10,047 nt of DNA from an uncultured Lachnospiraceae bacterium (GCA_902782815.1 CACZOS010000108.1:1-10047), one strand, 5' to 3'. Positions 1 through 6,198 are shown, numbered from the stretch's first letter. Program-made: numbers and translations. Notes: generated by a model from the letters alone, not told the origin.

Positions 1-965
1 TCCTTATTCACGGAATCAGGGAAAAACTGGGTCTCAAAACAGACTCCATGCCGGGCATGGTAAACTGCCCCCTCTTTCCCCGGCTCATGATCCAGGAAAT
101 TGGCCGTGTAGACCTGCATACCGGGCAGGTCTGTGGAGACGGTCATCCTTATTCCGGTCTCCCGGCAATACAGGGAGGCCACCCGGCGGTAACCGGTTCC
201 CTCCAGCACGTAATTATGGTCGTAGCCGTGTCCTCTCTCCAGGAGATAATGGTTCTGGTTGATATCCTGACCAAGAGCCTTGGCCTGCCGGAAATCCAGA
301 GGTGTTCCATCAACGGCTATGATTTTTCCGTTGGGCAGAAGATTTTCATCCGGTTCCGTAATCTGCCCGGCCCGGATCCGGACAATCTGGGAAAGCACCT
401 CTCCCCCGTCATGTCCCGCCAGATTAAAATAGGAATGGTTGGTCAGATTCAGCGGCGTATCCTCATCAGACCTGGCTGTGTAATCAATCTGCAGTTCATC
501 CTCAGGGGTAAGGGTATAGGTTACCCGGATATGAAGATTCCCCGGAAACCCCTGGTCTCCGTCCGGGCTGAACAGATGGAACGTGACTGAGCTGTCCGTA
601 ACCTTTTCCGTGTCCCAGAGTCGTTTCTCATAGAAATCCCTCCCTCCATGGAGGGTATTGGGGCCGTTGTTCCGGGTCAGCTCATAGCTTTTGCCGTTCA
701 TTTGGAAGCATCCGTTTCCGATGCGGTTTGCCACTCTGCCCACCATACCTCCGATGGATCCCGTTCCGGACTCATATCCGGAAGCCCGGCCATGACCCAG
801 GACCACATCCCGGGGAATCCCCGTTTTATCCTCAATGATAAAGCGAACCAGGGCTGCCCCGAAATCGGTCACCTCCACCCGGGTCCCTTTTCTATTCTGC
901 AGACAGAAAAGAACTGCCTCTTTTCCGTATGACGTTGTTCCGAAAGATCTTCCTGGCGCTTCCAT
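1..965 (-). CDS. galM: Aldose 1-epimerase (galactose mutarotase), 3' end cut by window edge
   Basis: This gene interconverts the alpha and beta anomers of free aldoses such as galactose and glucose in the cytoplasm. The visible 321 residues carry the family signature in order: VANRI (R81), NTLHGG (H106), NHSYFNL (H177, the catalytic acid), YDHNYVL (D249) and FETQ (E311, the catalytic base). All catalytic residues are therefore present, and only about 20-30 C-terminal residues of the usual 340-350 lie beyond position 1. The start at 965 is set by GAGAGG about 7 nt upstream, and this ribosome binding site abuts the TGA of the ACT-domain gene (11 nt gap), so the two are almost certainly co-transcribed and perhaps translationally coupled. 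Its place at the end of a phenylacetate-CoA ligase operon is unexpected for a sugar enzyme. Family assignment is confident; the exact sugar substrate cannot be read from sequence. Confidence 0.95.
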   Translation of the reverse strand, partial: MEAPGRSFGTTSYGKEAVLFCLQNRKGTRVEVTDFGAALVRFIIEDKTGIPRDVVLGHGRASGYESGTGSIGGMVGRVANRIGNGCFQMNGKSYELTRNNGPNTLHGGRDFYEKRLWDTEKVTDSSVTFHLFSPDGDQGFPGNLHIRVTYTLTPEDELQIDYTARSDEDTPLNLTNHSYFNLAGHDGGEVLSQIVRIRAGQITEPDENLLPNGKIIAVDGTPLDFRQAKALGQDINQNHYLLERGHGYDHNYVLEGTGYRRVASLYCRETGIRMTVSTDLPGMQVYTANFLDHEPGKEGAVYHARHGVCFETQFFPDSVNK

Positions 966-976
966 AGCTTTTCCTC

Positions 977-1411
977 TCAGGCCAGGAATCCGCCCATGTC
1001 CTCATCGGAAAGGGTGACAATGCCGTTTCGGTTAAGTACGGACTCTGCTTCCACGATATCATCCACCCTCAGCACCACATAGGCACTGTCCTGCATGGCT
1101 CCGGTAAAGGCGTAGACATACTCGATATTGACATCGTCATTTTTCAGGATCCTCAGGATATTGTTCAATGCTCCCTTCTGGTCATTCATCTTCACCGCGA
1201 TAACGGAGGTCTCACTGATGATGGTGTTATCATCCAGCGCTTCTTTGGTTTTTTCTATGTCGGATACGATGATTCTTAAGATGCCGAAATCTTTTGTATC
1301 CGCCACGGAGAGGGCACGGATGTTCACTCCTGCTTCCGTGATGGCGCTGACTGCCTCATAGAGGGTTCCGGAGGTATTCTCAAGAAATGCGGATAACTGT
1401 GTAATTGCCAT
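977..1411 (-). CDS. Tandem ACT-domain protein (putative amino-acid-binding regulator)
   Basis: This is a small cytoplasmic protein of 144 residues made only of two ACT domains, roughly residues 3-70 and 71-140. Each half shows the beta-alpha-beta-beta-alpha-beta pattern: the first has 'NTSGTLYEAVSAITEAGVNI', and the second has 'DQKGALNNILRILKNDDVNI' followed by a hydrophobic 'AYVVLRV' strand. ACT domains typically bind amino acids at domain interfaces and act as allosteric sensors. No enzymatic domain is attached, so it probably binds a ligand or a partner protein. Stand-alone double-ACT proteins next to phenylacetate-CoA ligase genes are a familiar pairing in anaerobes and archaea. The start is supported by AGGAGG upstream of ATG. 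It lies 82 nt after the ligase gene and 11 nt before galM on the same strand. Phenylalanine or an aryl acid as ligand is inferred from the upstream Phe-codon attenuator and is unproven. Confidence 0.9.
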   Translation of the reverse strand: MAITQLSAFLENTSGTLYEAVSAITEAGVNIRALSVADTKDFGILRIIVSDIEKTKEALDDNTIISETSVIAVKMNDQKGALNNILRILKNDDVNIEYVYAFTGAMQDSAYVVLRVDDIVEAESVLNRNGIVTLSDEDMGGFLA

Positions 1412-1460
1412 ATAATTTTTCCTCCTAAATTTATTCTTTGTTGTAAAAGCTCTGTTTTTA

Positions 1461-1479
1461 ACCGGGATAAAGGCCCGGT
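1461..1479 (-). other. Intercistronic hairpin between the ligase and ACT genes
   Basis: In the 82-nt gap after the ligase stop codon the transcript contains ACCGGG, a 7-nt loop CCTTTAT, and CCCGGT: a perfect 6-bp GC-rich stem, extended to 7 bp by a G-U wobble. On the minus strand it is followed by TAAAAACAG and not by a T tract, so it does not look like an intrinsic terminator. It may mark an mRNA processing or stabilising site that sets the ratio of ligase to the downstream genes, or it may be a remnant. No promoter was recognised in the gap. Confidence 0.45.
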
Positions 1480-1493
1480 CAGATCCGATTTAC

Positions 1494-2801
1494 TCAGTCG
1501 TGAAGCTTCCGTTTGTCGATCACGCGGACAGCCTTGCCCTCCGACCGCTGGATGGTCTTGGGGGCCACCAGGTGGATCTTGGGCCCGATACCCAGCATGG
1601 ACCGCATGGCCGCTTTCAGGTCCTGCTCTTTTGACTGCATATCGGAAATCTTGTCCGAGAACATCTCTTTGGGGAATTCCACGAAGATATCGAAGGTATC
1701 CGTATTGTTCTTCCGGTCAACCACGATCTGATAGTTGGGTGTATATCCTTCCTTGAGAAGGACGGTCTCAATCTGACTGGGGAATACATTTACTCCGCGG
1801 ATGATCATCATATCGTCACTTCTTCCCATGGGTTTGGTCATCTTTACATGGGTCCTTCCGCAGGAGCATTTCTTGCGGGAAAGGATACAGATATCTTTGG
1901 TCCGGTAACGAAGCAGGGGGAAGCCTTCCTTATCCAGGGAAGTGAACACCAGCTCGCCTTTGGATCCTTCCGGCAGAACTTCTCCTGTATCCGGATCGAT
2001 GATCTCGGCATAGAAATGGTCTTCGTTGATATGCATGCCGGTCTGCTCCTCACACTCAAATGCAACACCTGGGCCGGAGGTTTCGGTAAGGCCGTAAATA
2101 TCGTAGGCTTTGATCCCCAGACTCTCCTCGATCCCCTTACGCATTTCCTCTGTCCACGGCTCCGCACCGAAGATGCCTGCCTTCAGCTTATTGTCCTCAG
2201 GCTTGTAGCCTTTCTCCGCCAGGGTTTCCCCGATAAAGGCGGCATAAGAGGGGGTGCAGCAGAGGATGGTGGCCTGCATGTCCATCATGAACTGGATCTG
2301 GCGGTCCGTATTGCCGGAGGACATGGGCAGGGTAAGGCATCCTACTTTGTGGGATCCGCCGTGTAATCCTGATCCGCCGGTGAAAAGACCATAGCCGTAA
2401 CAGACCTGACAGACATCCTCATCCGTGCCGCCGGCGGCAACGATGGCCCTCGCGCAGCAATCCTCCCAGATGTCGATGTCCTTCTGGGTATAGAAGGCCA
2501 CAACACGTTTTCCCGTAGTACCGGATGTGGAATGAATACGTACACAGTTCTTCAGGTCTGTACCCAAAAGGCCATAGGGATATGCTTCCCGGAGATCATC
2601 CTTGGTGAGGAAAGGCAGTTTCCTGATATCCTCCACACTCTTGATGTCTTCAGGGCTGACTCCTTTTTCCTCCATCAGGTTGCGGTAATAGGGGACATGG
2701 TCGTAAACGTATTTTACTTGTTTTACGATCTTTTCATTCTGGATCTTCAGGATCTCCTCTCTCGAGGCAGTCTCGATCTCCGGTTGATAATAGTGCTTCA
2801 T
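1494..2801 (-). CDS. paaK: Phenylacetate-CoA ligase (anaerobe type)
   Basis: This AMP-forming ligase is predicted to convert phenylacetate (or a related aryl acid), ATP and CoA to the aryl-CoA, AMP and pyrophosphate in the cytoplasm. The 435-residue length is normal for PaaK. The adenylate-forming motifs are in order: the P-loop STSGTTGK (91-98), YGLTE (236-240), LLRYRTKDI with D303, GRSDDMMIIRGVNVFPSQIE in the hinge region, and a C-terminal QRSEGKA with the probable catalytic lysine K423. A CSCGRT motif (C312, C314) typical of this family is also present. The start is supported by AAAGGAG just upstream of ATG. It is the first structural gene after a 310-nt leader with a Phe-rich leader peptide and a terminator, and it precedes a double-ACT gene. 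Related enzymes annotated as indoleacetate or 4-hydroxyphenylacetate ligases cannot be excluded. The context favours aryl-acid salvage toward aromatic amino acids, working with an indolepyruvate-type ferredoxin oxidoreductase that is not in this window. Confidence 0.93.
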   Translation of the reverse strand: MKHYYQPEIETASREEILKIQNEKIVKQVKYVYDHVPYYRNLMEEKGVSPEDIKSVEDIRKLPFLTKDDLREAYPYGLLGTDLKNCVRIHSTSGTTGKRVVAFYTQKDIDIWEDCCARAIVAAGGTDEDVCQVCYGYGLFTGGSGLHGGSHKVGCLTLPMSSGNTDRQIQFMMDMQATILCCTPSYAAFIGETLAEKGYKPEDNKLKAGIFGAEPWTEEMRKGIEESLGIKAYDIYGLTETSGPGVAFECEEQTGMHINEDHFYAEIIDPDTGEVLPEGSKGELVFTSLDKEGFPLLRYRTKDICILSRKKCSCGRTHVKMTKPMGRSDDMMIIRGVNVFPSQIETVLLKEGYTPNYQIVVDRKNNTDTFDIFVEFPKEMFSDKISDMQSKEQDLKAAMRSMLGIGPKIHLVAPKTIQRSEGKAVRVIDKRKLHD

Positions 2802-2897
2802 ACGATTCTCCTTTCGTTACAGACCATACCGGCGGAGGGTGATTATTGTATGCAGGCATGACAGCTTGTCCGGCTGCATGGAAGGGCTTCATACAAC

Positions 2898-2931
2898 AAA
2901 AAAGGTGCGGCACCGGTTAATGTGCCACACC
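2898..2931 (-). terminator. Intrinsic terminator inside the paaK leader (attenuator 3:4 stem)
   Basis: On the minus strand GGTGTGGCAC (2931-2922) pairs with GTGCCGCACC (2913-2904) across an 8-nt loop: ten positions with one A-C mismatch, followed directly by TTTTTT (2903-2898). It lies about 97 nt before the paaK start and about 180 nt downstream of a strong promoter, so it terminates the operon's own leader transcript. It could also stop read-through from the DUF89 gene upstream, which has no terminator of its own that I can see. Confidence 0.88.
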
Positions 2932-3006
2932 AATGTGATTCTTTCCTCTTCTTCCCTCACATCTTTTCAGCATAGCAAATTAACCTTACTGTTCATGTCA
3001 GTAAAG
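2915..3006 (-). promoter_or_regulatory. Phenylalanine-type transcription attenuator (1:2 hairpin and 2:3 antiterminator)
   Basis: Three competing pairings can be drawn in the leader RNA. Segment 1, CTTTACTG (3006-2999), pairs with CAGTAAGG (2991-2984) as an 8-bp stem with one U-G wobble and a 7-nt loop. Segment 2, GGTTAATTTGC (2985-2975), is complementary at 10 of 11 positions to GCACATTAACC (2925-2915). The pairing extends through TATGC (2974-2970) with GTGTG (2930-2926) using wobble pairs, which covers almost the whole 5' arm of the terminator. Segment 2 overlaps the last codons of the leader peptide, ending one base before its stop codon, and segment 1 overlaps its last Phe codon. A ribosome stalled at the Phe codons would block segment 1 and free segment 2 to form the antiterminator. 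A ribosome reaching the stop codon would mask segment 2 and let the terminator form. This is the classical trp/pheA logic. Pairings were drawn by eye, without energy calculation. Confidence 0.78.
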
Positions 3007-3053
3007 CTAAAGTAAAAGCCGAACTCGAATGTGTTATGAAGACGATTGGTCAT
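2967..3053 (-). CDS. Phe-rich leader peptide of the paaK operon
   Basis: This is a 28-codon open frame, ATG at 3053-3051 and TGA at 2969-2967, too short for routine gene calling. It starts 6 nt after GAGGAG (3065-3060) and about 60 nt downstream of a strong promoter. Residues 9-17 read FEFGFYFSF: five phenylalanines and one tyrosine in nine codons, using both TTC and TTT. This is the signature of a regulatory leader peptide like E. coli PheL, where translation senses charged tRNA-Phe, rather than of a functional protein. The stop codon lies 36 nt before the terminator hairpin, immediately after the antiterminator strand. No protein function beyond being translated is proposed. It is the strongest small-gene call in the window because codon content, ribosome site, position and RNA folding all agree. 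Confidence 0.85.
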   Translation of the reverse strand: MTNRLHNTFEFGFYFSFTDMNSKVNLLC

Positions 3054-3083
3054 CTTGTGCTCCTCGATTGATCTCTTGTGCTC
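3043..3083 (-). repeat. Imperfect 21-bp tandem duplication over the leader-peptide start
   Basis: Two near copies sit side by side on the minus strand: GAGCACAAGAGATCAATCG (3083-3065) and GAGCACAAGATGACCAATCG (3062-3043). They match at 18 of 20 aligned positions, with a period of 21 nt. The downstream copy supplies the ATG of the leader peptide. The upstream copy lacks one T and so has no start codon at the same place. It looks like a small duplication by replication slippage in the 5' leader. Confidence 0.7.
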
Positions 3084-3120
3084 AAGTAGTATTACAGAAC
3101 AACGCTATAGCTTGTAATGA

Positions 3121-3149
3121 ATACTACACCCATTATTTTGCTTTGTCAA
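3121..3149 (-). promoter_or_regulatory. Sigma-A promoter of the paaK-ACT-galM operon
   Basis: On the minus strand a perfect -35 box TTGACA (3149-3144) is followed by a 17-nt spacer and a -10 box TAGTAT (3126-3121). Transcription would begin near 3113-3115, giving a leader of about 310 nt before paaK. This is the best promoter match in the window. A strong constitutive promoter fits a unit controlled downstream by attenuation. Confidence 0.85.
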
Positions 3150-3205
3150 TTATTTTTTCATGAATATTCCATATTTATTCCGATTTTCCAGTTTTTCCCT
3201 TATGG

Positions 3206-4135
3206 TTATTCCTCCTGATTATTCCGGGGATCCAGATCGTTGATCAGCATGCCCGAAAGCCTGGGAACATGGAACATACCGGCAAAGAGATCACATTTGC
3301 AGAGAAAAAGATAATAAATATTCAGACCGCATCGACGCAGGGTTTCAAAATTCGCCTGCCCTTTCGCGATGATCAGGTCTGCCCGGCTGAGGAGGATCCC
3401 CGCTTCCTCAGACAATTCCGGAAGCCAGGTACCCATAATGTCATTGCCGTTTCCCACCACCCGGTCCACCTGACTCATGGAGGTAAGACCCACCTGGACA
3501 GCATCCTCCATGGTGGCATCGTTCATGGTGGGCATCCCCCGCACCACAACGGATACAGATAGGGCAGGATACATCTCCTTGATCTGTTCGATCAGAAGCC
3601 TGTCCATCACGATCTCCCCGCAATTATCCGTAAGAAAGACCAGGTTCCCCCCTGCCGACAGATCTTCTTTAAGCCTCGTGTAGGTCTCCTCCTCAAAAGT
3701 CTTTCTTTCCGCTTCCCGGATCAGCTGGTTCAGAAAGTCCTCGTCCACCTGGTCGATGACCCCGAAATCAATATAGTTCCCCACCAGAGCCAGCTGCATG
3801 GCGAGCTTCAGGGGATCCTCCGCCTCAGCGATCCGGCGGCGGAAGCTGTCGATCCGGTCCAGGAGTATGGCATTGAAGTGTTTCTTGATCTCCGTATAGT
3901 CGTCAGTAAAGCCGAACATCTCAATTCTCAGTTTATCGATGTCTCTGATAATCACCGGTAAAGCCGTGGTCTTCTCCGCATTGGCCATCATTTCCATAAC
4001 TCTCTGCATGAAATCCACTTTAATTGTATCCGGTGTATTCCCGGGATATTTTCTGATATATTTGTTGAAGGCACAGACGATGCAGTCCGGCCGCAGATGT
4101 TCCACTTTTCCGATACGTTTCAGGAGTTCTTCCAT
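3206..4135 (-). CDS. DUF89 / ARMT1-like protein (putative damage-control phosphatase)
   Basis: This is a 309-residue member of the DUF89 family, whose characterised members are metal-dependent phosphatases acting on damaged or overflow phosphometabolites. Visible family blocks are an N-terminal DCIVC (C18, C21), GNYIDFG (119-125), LTDNCGE (168-174, the core Asp-Asn motif), VVRGMPTMNDAT, VGNGND, AKGQANFE (257-264) and YYLFLCKCD with C279 and C281. The cysteine pairs resemble the prokaryotic/archaeal DUF89 branch. The start at 4135 is chosen because AGGAGG (4147-4142) sits 6 nt upstream; a frame extension to 4189 would place that ribosome site inside the gene. It follows the CmpB-like gene by 104 nt on the same strand and may be its operon partner. 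There is no clear terminator after its TAA before the paaK promoter. The real substrate is unknown. Confidence 0.88.
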   Translation of the reverse strand: MEELLKRIGKVEHLRPDCIVCAFNKYIRKYPGNTPDTIKVDFMQRVMEMMANAEKTTALPVIIRDIDKLRIEMFGFTDDYTEIKKHFNAILLDRIDSFRRRIAEAEDPLKLAMQLALVGNYIDFGVIDQVDEDFLNQLIREAERKTFEEETYTRLKEDLSAGGNLVFLTDNCGEIVMDRLLIEQIKEMYPALSVSVVVRGMPTMNDATMEDAVQVGLTSMSQVDRVVGNGNDIMGTWLPELSEEAGILLSRADLIIAKGQANFETLRRCGLNIYYLFLCKCDLFAGMFHVPRLSGMLINDLDPRNNQEE

Positions 4136-4141
4136 GACAAT

Positions 4142-4147
4142 CCTCCT
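4142..4147 (-). promoter_or_regulatory. Ribosome binding site fixing the DUF89 start
   Basis: AGGAGG on the minus strand lies 6 nt before the ATG at 4135. The longer reading frame starting at 4189 would run through this site, and its added N-terminal residues (basic, ending KRRRIV) do not resemble the family, so the shorter protein is preferred. Confidence 0.85.
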
Positions 4148-4239
4148 TCTTTTCCATTCATGTCCCCGGTCCGGTACGGTTCCATCCATACCATCCGCCC
4201 TGTTTTTCCGCCTTATCCTGCTGTCAGGTCAGGGCCTGA

Positions 4240-4791
4240 TCATTTCAGGAAAAAGGTGAAGATGCAGTCCAGTCCTACGATAACCATGGCAGCCAGGGCA
4301 ATCCTGTTGGTACGGGAAGTTCCCAGCCCGTCACACAGTCCTTCGAAAAGAGGCTGAAGAAGGTAGAGAAAAATGACTCCCCCCAGGCCAAAGCGAAGGG
4401 AAGGGGACAGGGCGATCCTTCCCTGAAAATTAAAGCGGTAATCGGCGTAAGTCTGCCAGGGCCAGCTCCCGCTGACATATTCAAGGATATAGGAAGTAAG
4501 GAGTTCCAGCACCGTCGCTATGGTCATGCTAAGCAGAAAGATGAGTGGAATAAGAAGTATTCTCCTGCCAAGGGTCCGGTCCTTCAGCATGGGGTAAAGA
4601 AGGATCAGAAAGATGGTGGCACCTACCCCGTAAACGGGGCAGTAGGGTCCGAAAAGGACTCCCCGGTTGGTGAACCCCCATCGGTACACCACTACCTCCA
4701 GGAAGACCTCATAACACCATCCGATGACGGAATACAGCATAAAATAGATAAAATAACGGCACAGGATATCTCCTGCCCTTAAATCTTCCAT
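4240..4791 (-). CDS. CmpB-like membrane protein (putative ABC-transporter type IV family)
   Basis: This is an integral membrane protein of 183 residues with about five hydrophobic segments (near residues 10-30, 42-65, 75-100, 125-145 and 160-182). Sequence blocks typical of the CmpB / putative ABC-transporter type IV family are FYEV-like 'IGWCYEVFLE', 'GFTNRGVLFGPYCPVYGVGA', and 'SYILEYVSGSWPWQTYADYRFNFQGRIAL'. Members are widespread in Firmicutes and poorly characterised; the transporter label rests on distant similarity, and no ATPase gene is nearby. The ATG at 4791 is preceded by AGGAGG with a rather long 10-nt spacing. A closer ATG at 4800 is followed at once by TAG and so cannot start a gene. 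The DUF89 gene follows after 104 nt. Function is not assigned. Confidence 0.85.
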   Translation of the reverse strand: MEDLRAGDILCRYFIYFMLYSVIGWCYEVFLEVVVYRWGFTNRGVLFGPYCPVYGVGATIFLILLYPMLKDRTLGRRILLIPLIFLLSMTIATVLELLTSYILEYVSGSWPWQTYADYRFNFQGRIALSPSLRFGLGGVIFLYLLQPLFEGLCDGLGTSRTNRIALAAMVIVGLDCIFTFFLK

Positions 4792-4821
4792 ATTCTACAT
4801 GCCTCCTATAACTTTGTTTTT

Positions 4822-4827
4822 ACTATA
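4822..4827 (-). promoter_or_regulatory. Possible -10 box for the CmpB-DUF89 unit
   Basis: On the minus strand TATAGT lies 31 nt before the CmpB start, followed by an A-rich stretch. No good -35 box is seen at 16-18 nt; the nearest is a weak TTATTC. The site is tentative. Confidence 0.3.
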
Positions 4828-4895
4828 TCATGAAACGGAAAATATGAATAATAGGAATTCGACCATTTTTCCCAAACATTCCGTCTGAATTTTGC

Positions 4896-4924
4896 TTTAC
4901 CATATTCTTCCATGGCGGTATAAT
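4896..4924 (+). promoter_or_regulatory. Promoter of the iron alcohol dehydrogenase gene
   Basis: The -35 box TTTACC (4896-4901, 4 of 6 consensus bases), a 17-nt spacer and a perfect -10 box TATAAT (4919-4924) predict a start near 4931 and an untranslated leader of about 95 nt. I see no riboswitch fold in that leader. Confidence 0.65.
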
Positions 4925-4943
4925 GAACATGGATTATTATACC
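4917..4943. repeat. Inverted repeat over the dehydrogenase -10 box and start point
   Basis: GGTATAAT (4917-4924) and ATTATACC (4936-4943) form a perfect 8-bp inverted repeat with an 11-nt centre. The left arm contains the -10 box and the centre holds the predicted start point. It could be an operator where a repressor blocks RNA polymerase. In AT-rich sequence chance cannot be excluded. Confidence 0.4.
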
Positions 4944-5025
4944 CCTTTTTCCAAGAGGATACCGGGGAATATTTATTACACGTATAGATCAATTTATATA
5001 CCGAAATCAGGAGAGAGGTAGAAAA

Positions 5026-6189
5026 ATGAGTTTCAAAGAATTATACCAGCCTGTTCACCTTATCATCGGGGAAGGCTGTATTCAGGAGATTCCCCGCCAC
5101 ATTGACACTCTGGGTGTGAAGAAGGCCCTGATCTGCACGGACCAGGGACTGATGAAGATCGGGACAGTGAAAATGGTCACCGATGTCCTGGATGGAGCAG
5201 GGAAACCTTACGCCATCTTCGCGGATGTCCTCCCCAACCCCACTGTCTCCATCTGTAATCAGGCCAAAGCCTTATATGATCAAGAGGGTTGTGATTATGT
5301 CATCGGAATCGGCGGCGGATCCCCCATCGATGTGGCGAAAGCAGTGGGTATCCTGGCCACCAACGGCGGTACCGTGGAAGACTATAACGGTCTGGAGCTC
5401 TCCACCCACAAAAGCGCACCGATCATCGCGGTAAATACCACGGCCGGAACCGGGTCCGAAGCGACAAGGGCTTTTGTGGTGACGGACGAAAAGAGAAAGA
5501 GCAAAATGCTCTGTGTTGACAGTAATTCCGTTGCCTATCTGGCCATTAACGACCCTTCTATGATGGTGGGCATGCCCCCCGCTCTGACCGCAGCTACCGG
5601 CATGGATGCCCTCACCCATTCCATCGAGGCTTATGTGGCCAAATCCCGCTGCCCTTTTACTGACGGGATCGCCCTTGAATCCATCCGTCTGATCGGCAAG
5701 TACCTGGAGAGGGCCGTTAAGGACGGCAGCGATATGGAAGCCAGAACACAGATGTGCTGGGCCCAGTACATGGGAGGCCTTGCCTTCTCCAATGCCGGTC
5801 TTGGCATGGTCCATGCCATGGCTCACCAGATGGGCGGATTTTATAATACTCCCCACGGAGTTGCCAATGCCATCCTGCTGCCCTATGTCATGAGATTCAA
5901 TATGTCTTCCTGCCCGGACCGTTACCGGGATGTGGCCCAGGCCTTCGGATTTGACACCGGCAGCATGACCCCTGAACAGGGTGCCCTGGCCGCTGTCCGC
6001 TACGTGGAGGAGCTGTCCAAAAATATCAAGATCCCTCCGCTGAAGGAGACTGCCTTTGATCCCAAGGATGCCCTGGCCCTGGCTAAAAATGCCATGGGAG
6101 ATACCGGCATGCCGGAGAATCCCAGACAACCTTCGATCCCGGAGGTTGTGGAAGTCTTCATGAAAGCATATATGGAAAAGAAAGATTGA
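5026..6189 (+). CDS. Iron-containing alcohol dehydrogenase (group III)
   Basis: This is a 387-residue NAD(P)-dependent dehydrogenase predicted to reduce aldehydes to alcohols, or the reverse, in the cytoplasm during fermentation. The nucleotide-binding GIGGGSPIDVAK (94-105) and NTTAGTGSEAT (137-147) are followed by the metal site: D194 and H198 in GMDALTHSIEAY, H263 in MVHAMAHQMGG, and H277 in NTPHGVANAILLP. These positions correspond closely to the four iron ligands of lactaldehyde reductase FucO. Length and motifs also match 1,3-propanediol dehydrogenase (DhaT) and methanol/butanol dehydrogenases, so the substrate is open. The start follows AGGAGAGAGG with good spacing. It is a single-gene unit with its own promoter and a strong terminator 13 nt after the stop codon. 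All metal ligands are present, so it should be active. Confidence 0.95.
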   Translation: MSFKELYQPVHLIIGEGCIQEIPRHIDTLGVKKALICTDQGLMKIGTVKMVTDVLDGAGKPYAIFADVLPNPTVSICNQAKALYDQEGCDYVIGIGGGSPIDVAKAVGILATNGGTVEDYNGLELSTHKSAPIIAVNTTAGTGSEATRAFVVTDEKRKSKMLCVDSNSVAYLAINDPSMMVGMPPALTAATGMDALTHSIEAYVAKSRCPFTDGIALESIRLIGKYLERAVKDGSDMEARTQMCWAQYMGGLAFSNAGLGMVHAMAHQMGGFYNTPHGVANAILLPYVMRFNMSSCPDRYRDVAQAFGFDTGSMTPEQGALAAVRYVEELSKNIKIPPLKETAFDPKDALALAKNAMGDTGMPENPRQPSIPEVVEVFMKAYMEKKD

Positions 6190-6198
6190 TCTGTATGG

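Noticed and set aside
48..590. Plus-strand open frame over the left edge (about 180 codons)
   Set aside because: It is antisense to the aldose 1-epimerase gene, which has all its catalytic motifs on the minus strand but is open at the window edge and so is easily missed.
1848..2366. Plus-strand open frame antisense to paaK (about 170 codons)
   Set aside because: It lies wholly inside paaK, opposite its conserved motifs, and has no ribosome site or family resemblance.
2898..3120. T-box riboswitch as the explanation of the paaK leader
   Set aside because: A leader with a terminator before an amino-acid-related gene in a Firmicute suggests a T-box, but the conserved UGGNACC T-box motif is absent (the nearest is TGGCACA inside the terminator arm). 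The Phe-rich translated frame with matching competing stems explains the region better.
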